From assembly GCA_047967505.1 (NCBI GenBank), contig CM106538.1: DNA of 64,000 nucleotides. One strand, written 5' to 3'. Source of the stretch: Dipteris shenzhenensis (lineage: Eukaryota; Polypodiophyta; Polypodiopsida; Gleicheniales). The position numbers were made by a program, and so were the translations under genes. Below the pieces are notes generated by a model. That model was given only the letters and a program-made list of their open reading frames with translations, searched no databases and had not been told where the DNA came from. Positions 33,340-45,629 of the stretch are shown piece after piece. How positions within the stretch are numbered: the first letter of the stretch is position 1; each line of letters starts with the position of its first letter.

Positions 33340-36300
33340 CTACGGTTCAATCTCATCCTCAATGAGATCAACCCTTGCCAAACTATCTACTTCAAAATCC
33401 AAACAAGTGTTTATATCTACAAATACATTCAATCCACTGCTACTTGTGCCACTCATGTACTCATCAAAATCAGCATCTCGAATGGTAGACTAGTCATGGG
33501 TAATGGCCTCAATATCTGTGTCTCCTATCTCATGATCATCCTCCTCTCTCTTATCATGGTCATCATCACGTCCATGGCCATGATCATCCTCCATACGCTC
33601 CGTATTAGTAAATGTACTATACATCACTTTGGAACGTGGCATAATAGGTATGACATGCCACCATCTATTATTATCCACCATTGGTTGATAGACAACCTAA
33701 TTCAAACACAAATACAATCATGTTATTTTTCTTGCATCAAATATTTAAAAGCGAGTATTTTTATATGTGTGCACAGTACCTGTTCACATTGTTGCGGTAG
33801 TACTAGTGTGTCCTTCCTACTTTGCCAAAACTTTGTGGAGTCAATAGTTACAAAGCCACTTGCATGGTGTTTGATTGTTGCATTAGGGCCTCTTTCCACC
33901 ACGTCCTTAAACCACTTTACATCCAAAACATACACAAAGAAGCGTCGAAAGTCAAGCATAATAATATCTTGGATTATGCCACAATAATCATCCATGGCTC
34001 CATTGTCTCCCTCAAAGCTAGCAATGACGCCGTAGTCTTGTGTGTTTCTCTTGTCATCAATCCGTTGTGTTCGAAAATGCTTGCCCTCACACCATATAGC
34101 ATTGAACATAGTGCACTACACCAAGAAAAATTCAATTAAATAAGCAATCTAAATTATTGAAAGCTCCTAACTTATGCATAAGATTCTATACACCGACCTT
34201 GCTCATGCATCGCCTAGAATACTCCCATTCTTCCATTGTGATATGCATCCCCTCGTCTTTCTCTGCTTTCTCCATTTCATCAAGTAGCCAATCCACATGA
34301 ATATCCTTTGGAAGTGCTCTTAGATACTGAGGGTATGGCACACGAGATCCATGGTGTGTACGAAAGAGGGCCCTTTCTTCTTGTCTTCTTGCCTTTGCAT
34401 CCTCGTATCTTGTCACCCATCTTTTCATCACATCACTATTACGCACGCAAAAGAGGTTGATACTATTATGCAACTCCGTGTCTATTACTTTGTTGCATCC
34501 TTTTCCTTGAGGCATAATAGAGGTCATCCTTATGTCTTCATCATCTCTCCATAGTTGTGGGAGAGAGCTATCCACATCAACAAGAAACTCAGAAATATAT
34601 ACAAGTGACTGTTGTAACAATCAACCCTCGACCATGCTACCTTCGGGTCTTGCATTTTGTCTCCCGAAGCCCTTCAAGGTCTTCATGAAGCGCTCAAGGA
34701 AGAACAACCATGGTGCATGTATAGTACCACATATAGCAATCTCATCCTCCAAATACACTATGAGATGTAGTTGGCTTGTGAGAATAGAACGTGGAAATGT
34801 CTCCTCCACTAAACAAACCGCCTCCACTGACATAACTCGAGCATTCTCAAGTGTGGTGGGATCTATTTCCTTTGAGCTCACATACCTAGAAATGAAAAAG
34901 TATACCATATTAGCAATATGCATTCAACCTTGCACAGAGCATTGATACGCATCATATTTTATATCATGTAAAGTACCTCACAAGCTCGCCCATCTTGTAA
35001 ATACAATCTTTCACGTCCTTCGATACACTACGTGAAATGCTAGTAGGTAGTATGAACTGAACCCACGAGGAGGTGGTTGATTAGTTGCTTAAAACTATTC
35101 ACTCACAAATTTGAAAGGAAAAAGATATTATGCACATAAAATACTTACTTGGAGCATCTTGTGCCAATCATGAGATTTCAAGCCATATAATTGCTCTACA
35201 CCTCTTTTCTTGCTCTTTGTAAAGGCTCCCTTCAAACACCTCATCCATCTAGTGGGAGTACGAATTGTAATAATAGCGCGCTTCACCATCACCATCTCTA
35301 GCTTTGATAACATCCACGGTGCACGAGGTAAAAAAGCACGCCCATTTGGTCTATCTTGAGGCCAAGCTTCACGCATCCTCCCTGTGGTACGTAGATCCTC
35401 CCTTATGCCTACTGAATCTCGTGTCCCATTCAAATGCTCCCAAATAGTAGATGCCATCATTCTTGAAGATATGCATGGGATCAAGCAGGTGATTGATCTT
35501 GAGGTGGGACCAATATGGTAAACGATAAAAGATGGAGTATCTAAACAAAATAAAGTGTTAGCAAGCAATCTTTACTTTCAACCAATATAGCCAATCTTTA
35601 CTTCTAGCCAATAGTTACAAACCCTTACCGGCTCATGCCAAGTGGTGGAGGAGTTGTGGAACCGTTCCAAATTCTCATCCAATCTCCCACGATCAGTGAT
35701 TGTGGGAGGACCTCGTTCCAAGGGGCAACATATCTAGGATGATCAGGTGGGCAAAATCGATGGTGATTCTCATAGATGACCTTATTCAATGCATCTGCCT
35801 GTGAGGCAACTAGCGAAGGACCACAAACAGGACATGCATGGTAACCCAATGTAGTGAGACCTGAACAATAGATGCAATTCAGAGCTGAAGGTGGGTTTAG
35901 GGTGCCACATCCTTTGCCTATTCATAATTAGAAATGCGATGCTTACCTGAACACTCGCCATAGCCTAGGATCAAGTCATGCATCGTCCACATCAAGACTG
36001 CTTTGCAGTTGAAGTCTCGTGACGAGGGAGGCCTGCTCACATCATGCACCTCGATACCTCTCTAAAGTATCTCTAGCTCGTCAATCAAAGGCTCCAAATA
36101 AACATCAGGGTTTTTGACTTTATGTTTCCCTGGAATTAGAAGGGACAGCATAACATGTCCTTTCTTAATAGCCATAGAGGGTGGAAGATTGTAATTCACC
36201 AATACCACTGGCCATACACTGTAAGACGTGCTTTTGAGACCAAATGGGTTCACACCCTCCATACCCAATCCAAGTCTCAAGCTCCTAGGTTCTTCCTTGA

Positions 36301-37394
36301 AGGTTAGCCATGTGTCTTCAATATGCTTCCATGCAGGAGAGTCTGCGGGAGTTCTCCACTTGCCATCGGTTGATCGATGGGAGGAATGCCATGACATGAG
36401 CTCTGCAATAGATTTGCACTTGAACATATGTTGGATGCGAGGGATTATGGGAAAATGTCACAATACCTTATGAGGCACGTCCAAGGTTTTGAGATCTGCT
36501 CTATATCTTGCCTCTCCACAAGTAGGACACTCTCTTGCATCCTTATGTAGTCCACGAAACAAAACGCAATCGTTGACACATGCATGTACTTGTAATCTAA
36601 TCCGCCAAGAGAGGTCACATGTTGCCTTGCCATATCTCGTGAGGTCAGATGTTTATTCTCCCTTGGAAGCATTTTATATAATAGCCTGCACGTGAAGACC
36701 ATAAATGAGGAAAAGCATTCGAGTAATTGACCCACTAGCATAATTCACCATGTTTGCAAAATAGACTTTAAAGCTTACTTGAGTAATGCATTCAAACTTG
36801 CATTGCTCCATCCATAGATGGTTTGCAAGTTTAGTAACTCAAGGGAGGCACGTAGAACAGAGAATGTGCACCCCTCAAACAGTGGAGTCGATGCTGCAAT
36901 AAAAAGATTATCCTGCTCCATGCTATCATCCCTCCCTTGATGGACATATAAATCTCGCACCATATCATCAAACAACTCCTCCTGCACGGCTTCATGAGGT
37001 AATGGCAGAGGGCTACTATCACCATCACTCCATGCATCCGTAATGGTCCCTCCTGAAGATCCCACCTCATATCGCCGATGCTTCACCTCCTCACGGAGAG
37101 CATAGGGCAACATATGCGGGTGTGGCACTGCATCGTATCAAATTAAAACGGGATCATAACTCAAACATATGAACACCCATAGGTATCTCAATCAACCTTA
37201 ACTTACAAACCCTTACCCTGTTTACGGTCACATCCCATTCTCCATACTTTGAGATATGATTGAGTGTAATCCTGCGTGCACGATACATGTTTCCTTGACA
37301 TCGATCACACAGACATTTGATTTTTAACTCCAACCACATTTCGCAATGGTGGATACGGATCCTCACTGGAGCTACTTGTTGAAGATGAAGACAT
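33340..37394 (-). pseudogene. TNP2 transposase of A2, frameshifted
   Basis: Same exon order as in A1 without MITEs. Start at 37394 (MSSSS...), then CLCDRCQG (about 37310); an exon that stays open over 117 codons (37128-36775) with VGSSGGTITDAWSDGDSS and YGWSN; CPTCGE-equivalent zinc region damaged (about 36530); HRSTDGKWRTP, GMEGVNPFG (about 36260; the usual Asp of DGVNPFG is Glu) and a core to about 36062; SGYHACP-like 'MGYHACPVCG' (about 35849); NHLL-MH region (about 35500) with a frameshift; DUF4218 (34923-34621, 34620-34186); DUF4216 (34109-33723); acidic end (33681-33490) with a stop before the IEDEIEP end at 33340. The Asp-to-Glu change and frameshifts argue it is inactive. Confidence 0.8.
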
Positions 37395-37454
37395 CCTACA
37401 AACAAACAACCCACCAAATTTGCTCTTCTTGAAATGTTTAATTTAAACTCTGTG

Positions 37455-38145
37455 GTGCATCTAAAGGCGCATCTAAAAGCACGTCTACAGTCGCATCTAA
37501 AGGTGCGTCTAAAGGCGCATCTACTCTGTGTATTTAGACGTGCCTATAGACGTACCATTAGACGTGGCCTTTAAACCTGCTTTTAGCACACTCGCTTTGT
37601 TTTTCTTCACATTACTTATACTTTGTGTGGCTTGCTTCCTTCCTTATTAGCAGATCCATAGTTTCGACGCTTAGGACGAAGGCTCCCATACTTACTTCCA
37701 AGCTTACATTTAAGAGGAAGGCACCCACACTTACTTCCAAGCTTAAAGGAGAGGAGGACGAACAAGGAGGAGAAGCAACTTTGAAAAAGAAGAAGAACCT
37801 TCCATACCTCTATCCAAGTAAGTCCTTTTGCAGTTGATCTTGTTTGGAAGTTTGCTCTCTTTATATTTATACTTTCTCGTATCCAAGAAATGCATGATCT
37901 GGGTATCAGTGTCACGTTTGTGTGTCGGGCGCAATGTCTTTTTCTACTTTTTAGAAATCCCGTCTGTCAGAGCACGTCTATAGGTGCGTCTCAGAGCGCG
38001 TCTAAAACCGCGTCTATAGGCACGTCTAAATGCACGTCTTGCCTGTTTGCAGAACAGACAGACGCGTCTATAGACATGTTGTTAGATGCTCTGTTAGACG
38101 CGTCTATAGACGCGCTAATCAGACGCGTGTTTAGATGCGCTCCAA
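37455..38145. promoter_or_regulatory. Central motif clusters between divergent genes (A2)
   Basis: Subterminal-type motifs recur at 37455-37575 ('gtgcatctaaaggcgcatct', 'gcgtctaaaggcgcatct', 'tagacgtacc') and 37970-38145 ('gcacgtctataggtgcgtct', 'gacgcgtctatagacatg', 'gacgcgtctatagacgcgc'). They lie between TNP2 (start 37394, minus) and TNPA-like (38221, plus), in the same place as in A1, so the arrangement is a family trait and not an accident of one copy. Confidence 0.6.
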
Positions 38146-38220
38146 CAGTAAACCTATCTTCCCTTCCCCTTTCTTCTTAGCTCATCAGTAATAGATTTTT
38201 TTTCTTTTTTCGAGTTCAAC

Positions 38221-39504
38221 ATGTGGCCAGGAAGCGCTTCCAGCTCACCTGATCCCCGGGATTCTATTTGGAAGGACTTATATAATCTTTTAGGGCACCC
38301 TCCTAGTCCTGCGGAGTTATACGATTATATGACGAGTACTCTAAACACTCCCCAGGAGTTGGCACTATAGACTCCAAACCACCCCACACCGCCTGAGATC
38401 ACCCCAGTGGAGTCAGCACAACCGTCTTATGCCCCTTCTTATGCCCCTTCCCCCATACCGTCTTATGCCCCTTCCCCCATGCCATCAGGAGGTCCTTCTG
38501 TCTCGCAGAGCCATTGACGTACTCGTGTGCCATCGAGACTCGGTTCTCCATCTACGAGTGGTCAGCGTAGTCCCGTGCAGTCTCCAACTACGAGTGGCCA
38601 GCGTACGAGCTTGACACGACACGGTAGCAGGCGTAGTAGCAGGGAGAGTAGTGGGGGATGCATGGCACAGTGCTTTGGGCCATGTGGCGGTGGGGAGGAT
38701 GATGATTTAGACGTGCCTCTAGGTGATGGTACGATATTCTATGACATCACTCAGACAAGAGGCATCTTGATGGATGCGCAGGGGAAGGACATCATGGCCT
38801 TCATGCGCTCTGTAATTGCTAACAATTACAGAGATTGCTTTATCCACTTCAAAGACCAGCCAAAGAGGTTGGCTGATGAGACCCTCGCTGCTGTTCGCTC
38901 TAGGTATCCTAACCCCCCCAATCGCCTATTCACAGATAAATGGGCCAAGTCAAAGATTGTTACGATACTTGGCAATAAAAGATCTTCGCTTAAGAGGCAG
39001 GCACTAGCGGAGCTTGCCAGGCTTGAGGGAGGTCAACCACCAAGGGGCCCGCCCCACACCACTCACAAGCGTGAGTGGAAGAAAGCAATGAAGTCAGCGA
39101 GGGAGGACCCCAGTCTACAGCACGTGGAGGCACGGAGGATCTAGATGGAGGAATATGGAAGCGTGCACTTTGGAGCAGGGGGTGTTGAATCATGGGAGGC
39201 CCAATTTGTAAGTATTGATCTCAAATTATATTGCTTATGTAGAATATTAGGAGGCACTTCTATGATGACGGGTTGATTACTGAGGAGCAGTATACTCGGG
39301 CTACTGGAGCGACCCCCGAGGTATTTGAAAGTAATTAAATAATTCCAAAATTATAAGTAAAGATTTGATTTTTCATACATTGATATATGTTGTCCCTTGT
39401 TTACAGGCCTGTGCACAAGACGATGAGGAAGAGAGGAAGGAGGCGCAGAAGGGAGCGCAGAAGGGAGCGTGGAAGGGAGCGAGGACCTGGAGAACATAGA
39501 TTAG
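38221..39504 (+). pseudogene. TNPA-like protein of A2
   Basis: Reads MWPGSASSSPD, LYNLLGHPPSPAEL and NTPQELAL, then a TAG (about 38368) shared in position with A1's second stop. The frame is open from about 38527 (MPSRLGSPSTSGQ) through DGTIFYDITQTRGI, RYPNPPNRLFTDKWAKSK, KREWKKAMKSAREDPSLQHV to a TAG at about 39142, and then in the same register YGSVHFGAGGVESWEAQF. The HCHHR exon is partly deleted (only FYDDGLITEEQYTRAT, about 39255-39318). The acidic tail ends GSEDLENID at 39502-39504. Conserved blocks match B1 and A1. Role as in A1; probably non-functional. Confidence 0.72.
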
Positions 39505-40129
39505 TCATAGAAGTAGTGCTAGCTACTCTTTTTTGTACTTAAAGCCACTGGCCTGGCTTCGTGCCTCTTGTATATACACTCCTCTTATCTTTTGTACTTG
39601 AAGCCACATGACATGGCTTAGCTTCCTTATTTCTTGTACTTGAAGCCACATGACATGGCTTAGCTTCATGCTATATGTATATACAAGCACTTTTTGGGCT
39701 TTCAATTTTATTACATTTTGGAGTTGTAATGTTTTATTTGGAATTGTAATTAAAATGTGGTTGGTTATAAGAATTAAATTACACAATGTGGATATGGGAT
39801 TCTTGTAACCATACAACATACACAACATACATAGCATTCTGTAAATTAAAAAAATAAAAAATAAAGCGAGTATATCAGTGCGTCTATAAACGCGTTTATA
39901 AGCGCATCTGTCTGTTCGACCAGCGTCTATTTTTGCATCTATAAATGCGTTTATAAGGGCGTCTATTTAAGCGTCTAAGTGCACGTGTGTCTGATATATA
40001 GACACGCTGTTAGATGAGGGTCTCCAGACATGCAAATAGACGTGCAAATAGATGCGCCCGTAAGTTTTTTATTTAGTTCAGTAAATGCATTTGTGCGCGC
40101 GTCTATGGGTGCTTTGTCTTGTTATGCAA

Positions 40130-41222
40130 CATGATTTTCATCAATTTGACAAAGCAATCATTCAGCGAAAACGTCTTTTCTGATCGTTTCGACCACTTGA
40201 TTGTTAGGTTTTGAGCTGATATGCAAAAGTTGTAAAAGATGCATTGCAAATCAATCATGATGGATGAAAACTCCCACAATGGCTTGTTCAAAGAGTATGC
40301 GTCGGTTATTTTGACTGGCTAGATTACTATATTCCAATTTTAGGTAAGAAAGTTATGGTTATTTTTGTTTTGCTACCTGCTGTTAATAAACTGGTAGAAG
40401 AGTGCTTGAATAGGAAGATGAACATGCATAATTAGAGAGGACTTGATCTAGGACATGAGGATGGAAAAGGTTCATACTTTTGTAGAATCAACAATATTTG
40501 AAGCAAAAGAAAAAGCAATAAAAAATTAGACTTAATGATAAGAAGCTTTGTGATATGGCAATTCCCACAACATCAAAGGAATTTGGTTTATCTCTATACC
40601 AATACGCAAAGAAAAGCTCCAACACATAGATCTATGTCATAGTGGTTGGTGATCTTGGAATTAACCATGGTCGTCTTGCTTAAAACCAATCACGTTTTTT
40701 GAGGTAGGTCCGAGTATAGATATTGACAGAGCTCTTTGGTTGAAGGATGTTTTATGAGTCCTGAGTAGCAAAGCAATTACACAAAGACTCAGCAACCGAT
40801 GCACTAAATAAGAAGCTGGTGAGTAAAGGATGCGCTAAATAAAAACTAGCTTAATAGATGTGAAGCATCCTTGGCTTTTACTTTTGCAATAGCAGCATGA
40901 AGCCACACGTGTTGAAGTGCTAAACTCTTGTTTTGACTGATTACCTAATAGAAAGAAAAAAATTCTTTCATATGATAGAAAACCTTTTGTCCAAGTGATT
41001 TTCCCAATCAACTTTCTCGTCTGTAGAACGTATATAATTATCATGTAAAAGCATGGAGATTGGGCTACCTTAATCTTAATGACAAGATTGAGACTCTACT
41101 TGTCATCGATTAGATAAGATCTTCATCCCTAAATATTGACTATGCTTGCAGAAATGATCCAGCGCGCTTGGTTTTTGTGGATATGACTGGCATGCGTTGC
41201 GTCTCCTCTTCATCTAAATTTT
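40130..41222. repeat. Mosaic of LTR-element internal sequence and duplicated flank
   Basis: 40130-40548 continues the plus-strand internal region begun at 32849, being the reverse complement of about 18400-17960. 40580-41222 is instead collinear in plus with 55750-56365 (and from about 40920 with 17496-17800). The two parts meet near 40550-40580, so an old rearrangement joined them. No genes. Confidence 0.55.
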
Positions 41223-41355
41223 GTTGAGAGAGAAGAAGAAGAGATGATAGACACACCAAATAGACTCCCAAACACTAATTCATATTGATCACTAGTTACA
41301 TATATATAGGTGAGACCTAGTTCAAGTTAGGACAAGCTATATATAGCTCTAACAC
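41223..41355 (-). repeat. 3' LTR of the copia element (133 bp)
   Basis: The inverted TGTTAGAGCTATATATAGC start lies at 41355 and the end CTCTCAACA at 41223. The outer flank 'catctaaatttt' is collinear with 56350-56365, where no LTR is present, so the insertion point is well fixed. Length matches the LTR at 32714-32848. Confidence 0.75.
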
Positions 41356-41522
41356 CCCCACTCAAACAAAGGTCTCTAGCTACGGATGAAAAAACCATTG
41401 GGGAGCACAAGGGAAAAGCCTGAGCTTCTATATACAAGTATACAAGTTGATCATTTGTACAATTATTTACAAGTATGTAATGCAAATGTGCAATCATATA
41501 CAAAAGGTCACCCATAGGTGTG

Positions 41523-44500
41523 TTAATCTTGGAAGAGAGAAGCTGCAAGAACTCCAAGTTCTGATTGTAGCACTGTGAAGCGTGCCTCACTAAGTCCTTT
41601 AGTGAGAATATCTATAATCATTTGAGAAGTGGGACAATGTTCAATCATTATCATCCATTTCTTCACTTCATGTCTGACATAATGGTAATGAACAGCAATA
41701 TGTTTGGATTTGTTATGCTGCACATAGTCTTTAGCTAGACTTATGACACTTTGATTATCACATCTGAGAGGAGTACTGGATGATGGAGGATGACCAATAT
41801 CTGCAAGCAATTTTTGTAGCCAAACCAATTCTCGAGCTACTAGAGAAGTCGCTATATACTCAAATTCTATGGTAGAAACAACAACACAACGTTGCTTGCC
41901 CAAGAGACCAAGCAACCACTGATAAAGAAGTAATTACCGCTTGTAGACCACATAGAGAAGTGAGAGCTTGCTCAGTCTACATCTGTATATCCCAAAAGAT
42001 CAAGAGACATCACAGAAGATGATTTTGTACGATGTCGATAAACTAATCCAAAATCAGAAGTGCCTTTCAAATACTTTAGAACACGTTTTGCTGTAGACCA
42101 ATGTTGCATTGAGCGAGTAGCTAGATATTGTCCTAGAAAATTGGCAGTAAAAAGAATATCTGGTCGAGTGTTCAAACCGACAAACTATAGGCAACCAACA
42201 AGATTGGCATAGGGTTGATGTGAAACCTCAACATCATGAGTCAATCGAGTATTTTTGACAGAGCTCACAAGACAAGGAGTGGTCGCAAATTGAGCATTCG
42301 TCAAGCCAAACTTTTGAACTACATCTTGAATGAATTTTGTTTGTCAAAGTAGTAGAATTCCCTTGTGACAAAATCATTGAACTTGAATATTAAGACATGA
42401 ATGAATGTCACCTAGATCAACCATATCAAATGATGAGGATAAGATTTTCTTGACATGTTGCAAGAAATCGAGATTGTTGGAAACAAGTATGGTGTCATCC
42501 ACATAAAGAGCAAGAATGACAAAAAGAGTACCATCACATTTGGCATATAAGTTGGGGTCAGAGAAACAAGAGTTGAAACCTTGAGATGTTAGAAACTGAT
42601 CAATTTTCATGTACCAAGAACGGGAAGCTTGTTTTAGACCATAAGAGCATGATGAAGGTGAAAAACAAGATGGTCCTGACCGGGAAGTATGAACCCTTAT
42701 GGTTGCTCCCTATAAATCTCCTCTTTAAGATCTCCATTAAGAAAAGCAGTTTTCACATCCATTTGATGAATCTCCAAAGCAAATTGAGTAGCAAAAGCCA
42801 AGAGTACCTGAATACTTAATGTGCTACGAACAATGGGTGAAAAAGTATCATGATAATCAACTCCTGCAATTTGTGAGTATCCTTTTGCAACCAGACGAGC
42901 TTTAAACTTGTCAAAAGAACCATTAGCTTTAGTTTTGGTTTTATAAACCCACTTATATTTGATAGGAGTGTGACCAAGAGTTGTTCAGTAAGAACTCATG
43001 TACCTTTAGAGATCAAAGAATCATATTCACCTTCCATTGACTCTTTTGTGCAGAAGAGATAGCTTCTGTATAAGTAGTAGGGTCTTCATGAGCAACAATT
43101 GCATGCTCAATGATTTCAAAGTCATCAACACAATCATGCGTAGAACCATGATCAAAATCAATAGGCAGATCAACATAAATATCAACACTATCATCAGAGG
43201 CCTGTGTATGTGCAGGATGCAAATCAAGATTTTCAACACATTGCTCTACAAATGGAGTAGCAGTGATGCCATGAGATGAACGAGTAGTAATGACATCAGA
43301 AGTGGAATCATGATCAAAAAAAAAAGGAAAGACAAAAAGTAAGGACTCAATGTCCTCTGCATCCTCGATAGACCATGTCCCTCTCATTAACTGCTCGTTG
43401 AATATGGCATCACAATTGATTATCACCTTCTTTGAAGAGGGATCATAGAATTTATAACCTTTAGAATTCGGAGAATATCCAATGAATATGACCTTTTTTC
43501 CAGGAAGATCTAGCTTTTTCCGTGTCTCTTTTGGTACATGAATATAAGAAATGCAACCAAAAGTTTGAAAATGTGATATAGAAGGAGTCTCCCCTGTCCA
43601 AGCTGTGATTGGTATCAGACTAGAAGGTGCCGTTGTAGGAAGATGATTTTGCACAAAGATGGCTGTCAGAAGTTCTTCTGCCCAAAAGCTTTGAGATAAT
43701 CTAGAATGAAGGAGCATACATTGCATAGCATCAAGAGAAGTGCGATTCTTACACTCTGCATGAGCATTGTGTTGAGGAGAGGAATAATCATTAAAAAGAT
43801 TAGAAATATGTTCTCCACCATTGTCACTATGAAGGGTCTTGATCAGAATACCAGTATGAAGTTCTGTAGCAGTTTTATATTGCTTGAATACTGATAAGGC
43901 TTCTAACTTATGTCGCAAGAGAAATGCAGATGTATATCTTGACCAATCGTCAACGAAAGTGATAAAATACCTGTAGAAAGACTTGGATGGAGGAAAAGGT
44001 CCACATATATTAGTGTGAACAAGATCCAATAAAGCATGTAATGAGTTGAAGTAGATGCATGAAAGGGTTTTCGATGATGCTTGCCAAGAGCACAATATTC
44101 ACAGAGGCCCATGTGAGGACGAGAGCTGCGAGATTCATACCATCCACAAGATCATGACGATTATAGCAAGTAGTTTGGCAAAATCCGAATGAACAAAACG
44201 ATGATGCCATAGCTTGCAGTCCATATCACCAAGGGCTGTAACCACATTAGCAATATCATCATTTAAGGAAAGTTGAAAGAGGTTACCATTCCAAGGAGCA
44301 ACTACTATGGTATGTCCATCTTTTTCAATCCGACACTGTGTGTGGTCAAAGCCAATAAAGAGACCAAGATCAACAAGTCGTGCAACCAAAAGAAGATTTC
44401 TTTGAAGATCTGGAACATGGAGAACACCTCGCAAGACTCTTGGTGAAGAAAAAGTGCCAAGATATAAATCACCAACACCCATGACTTGACAAGTAATGTC

Positions 44501-44615
44501 ATCAGTAAGATAAATCAATTTCTTGTGAGGAAGAGCATGATAATTATGTAACCATTAAGATTGATATGTCATATTACCAGTAGCACCAGAATCAAGAATA
44601 AAAGTTGAACCATCT
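41523..44615 (-). pseudogene. Copia pol: protease, integrase, RT, RNase H (broken)
   Basis: Reading minus: protease FILDSGATGNMTYQS (about 44612-44568); pre-integrase LWHHRFVHSDF (about 44210) and YCALGKHHRKPF (about 44090); integrase core LVHTNICGPFPP, LHSDNGGEH and AECKNRT. The first catalytic Asp (usually HTDxCGP) is Asn, and a dozen or so residues before QHNAHAE are missing. C-terminal GCISYIHVPKETRKKLD (about 43560). RT has ALYVDDTILVSN (about 42510). RNase H pieces are NTRPDILF, STIEFEYIATS, LRCDNQSVISLAKD and HIAVHYHYVRHEV (42175-41523). Frames shift repeatedly, so no polyprotein can be made. Confidence 0.82.
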
Positions 44616-44839
44616 CGAACATGAAGTATCCTTTTTGGAGAGACATCAAAATAGATATGATTTGCCTCTTGATGTGTATGGGAATCTTGTTGTTGAGCAG
44701 CATATGCTTGAGTATGTTCACGATCATAACGTTTTTTGTAACACCAAAAGGATGGATGATTTCCCCCACAATATTCGCAAGGAGAATTATTGGATAAGCG
44801 GGGTTGCTAAGTGGTAACACCATGTTCCTCATCGTATAA

Positions 44840-45629
44840 TTACCGAGCCCAACAATCGGAGATAACATGACCATGCTTATCACAGTAAGAACAATGTTTC
44901 TCAGGATATTTGAGATGAGAAGAATTGCCACCTCTATACGGATGACCACCACGTCCATTATAACTACCACATCCATATTTGGAGAAAGGACGCTTGCGAG
45001 CAACACAACCTATCTCTAAATCTGCATTATTCATTGTTATCATGACAGATTCATGACTTTATGATGCTCGTGTCATTGAGCGTACTCAATCAAAGAAATA
45101 CATATTTTATCAAAATCAATCTCGTTTTTGTTGGAAAGGATGGTAACAATATTATCATATAATGGATCCTGGACTGTGTCGAGAAGATAGGTCACCAATT
45201 GATTTTGTGGAACACGTGTACCAACAGCAGCAAGTTGATTGACGATATTCTTGAATGAGTCAATATGAGTTGTCATAGGAGCTCCAACTTTGTACGGAGT
45301 GCTCAAAAGATTACGAAGATAAAGAATCTCTGTGACAAATTTCTTCTCAAAAGTAGCAACGAGATATTCCCTTATTGCATGAGAAGAAGGAAGGGCAAAT
45401 ACATCCAGCATAAGAGAATCATGTAGAGCAGATAAAATATACCGACGAGCTTCTTTATCACGAGAATGCCAACAGTAGAGTCAGATCTCCATTGCTCAAA
45501 GAGAGGGCCTTGCGTCACAAGAGCATGATTCAGAGTTGCATCAACTGGTTGAGATGGACAAATGAGATCACCAGGAACAGATCGTTGGCCAAAAGGAAAG
45601 CCGTTGACAATTATAGACGTTGCCATCAT
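44840..45629 (-). pseudogene. Copia gag with zinc knuckle (broken)
   Basis: 45629-45372 begins MMATSIIVNGFPFGQ and includes GPLFEQWRSDSTVG. 45411-45073, in another frame, holds LRNLLSTPYKVGAPMTTHID and LLDTVQDPLYDNIV, typical of plant copia gag (UBN2/RVT-type). 45043-44840 ends in CSYCDKHGHVISDCWAR, a CX2CX4HX4C zinc knuckle. Frameshifts lie at about 45400 and 45060. The capsid-like role is from family knowledge. Confidence 0.75.

Larger units (their letters stand above)
32898..40126. mobile_element. CACTA-family element A2, complete ends (7,229 bp)
   Basis: The left end is CACAACAACACAAAGCAAG; the right end, read inverted, is CATAACAAGACAAAGCACC. It is flanked by the 3-bp duplication caa (32895-32897 and 40127-40129). 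Joining the flanks restores a sequence ('gaaagc...atgatttt...ttgacaaagcaatcattc') that is collinear with the reverse complement of about 18435-18390, an empty-site relative. Gene order equals A1: TNP2 minus, TNPA-like plus, with subterminal motif at the left (32905-33170), centre (37455-37575, 37970-38145) and right (39865-40110). No MITEs are inserted. Confidence 0.9.
41223..45629 (-). mobile_element. Ty1-copia retrotransposon, decayed, 5' LTR missing
   Basis: The 3' LTR (41223-41355, TGTTAGAGC...CTCAACA on minus) is preceded by a purine tract GAGTGGGGG. Upstream on minus lie gag, zinc knuckle, protease, integrase, reverse transcriptase and RNase H in the copia order (integrase before RT). 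The coding region starts at 45629; beyond it (45630-45923) I find short repeats ('gatcacgaaaccacgata', 'ataccccaaaaata') but no 5' LTR or primer site. Several frameshifts and stops. It is a neighbour of, and may have produced, the fragment at 32308-32713. Confidence 0.85.
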
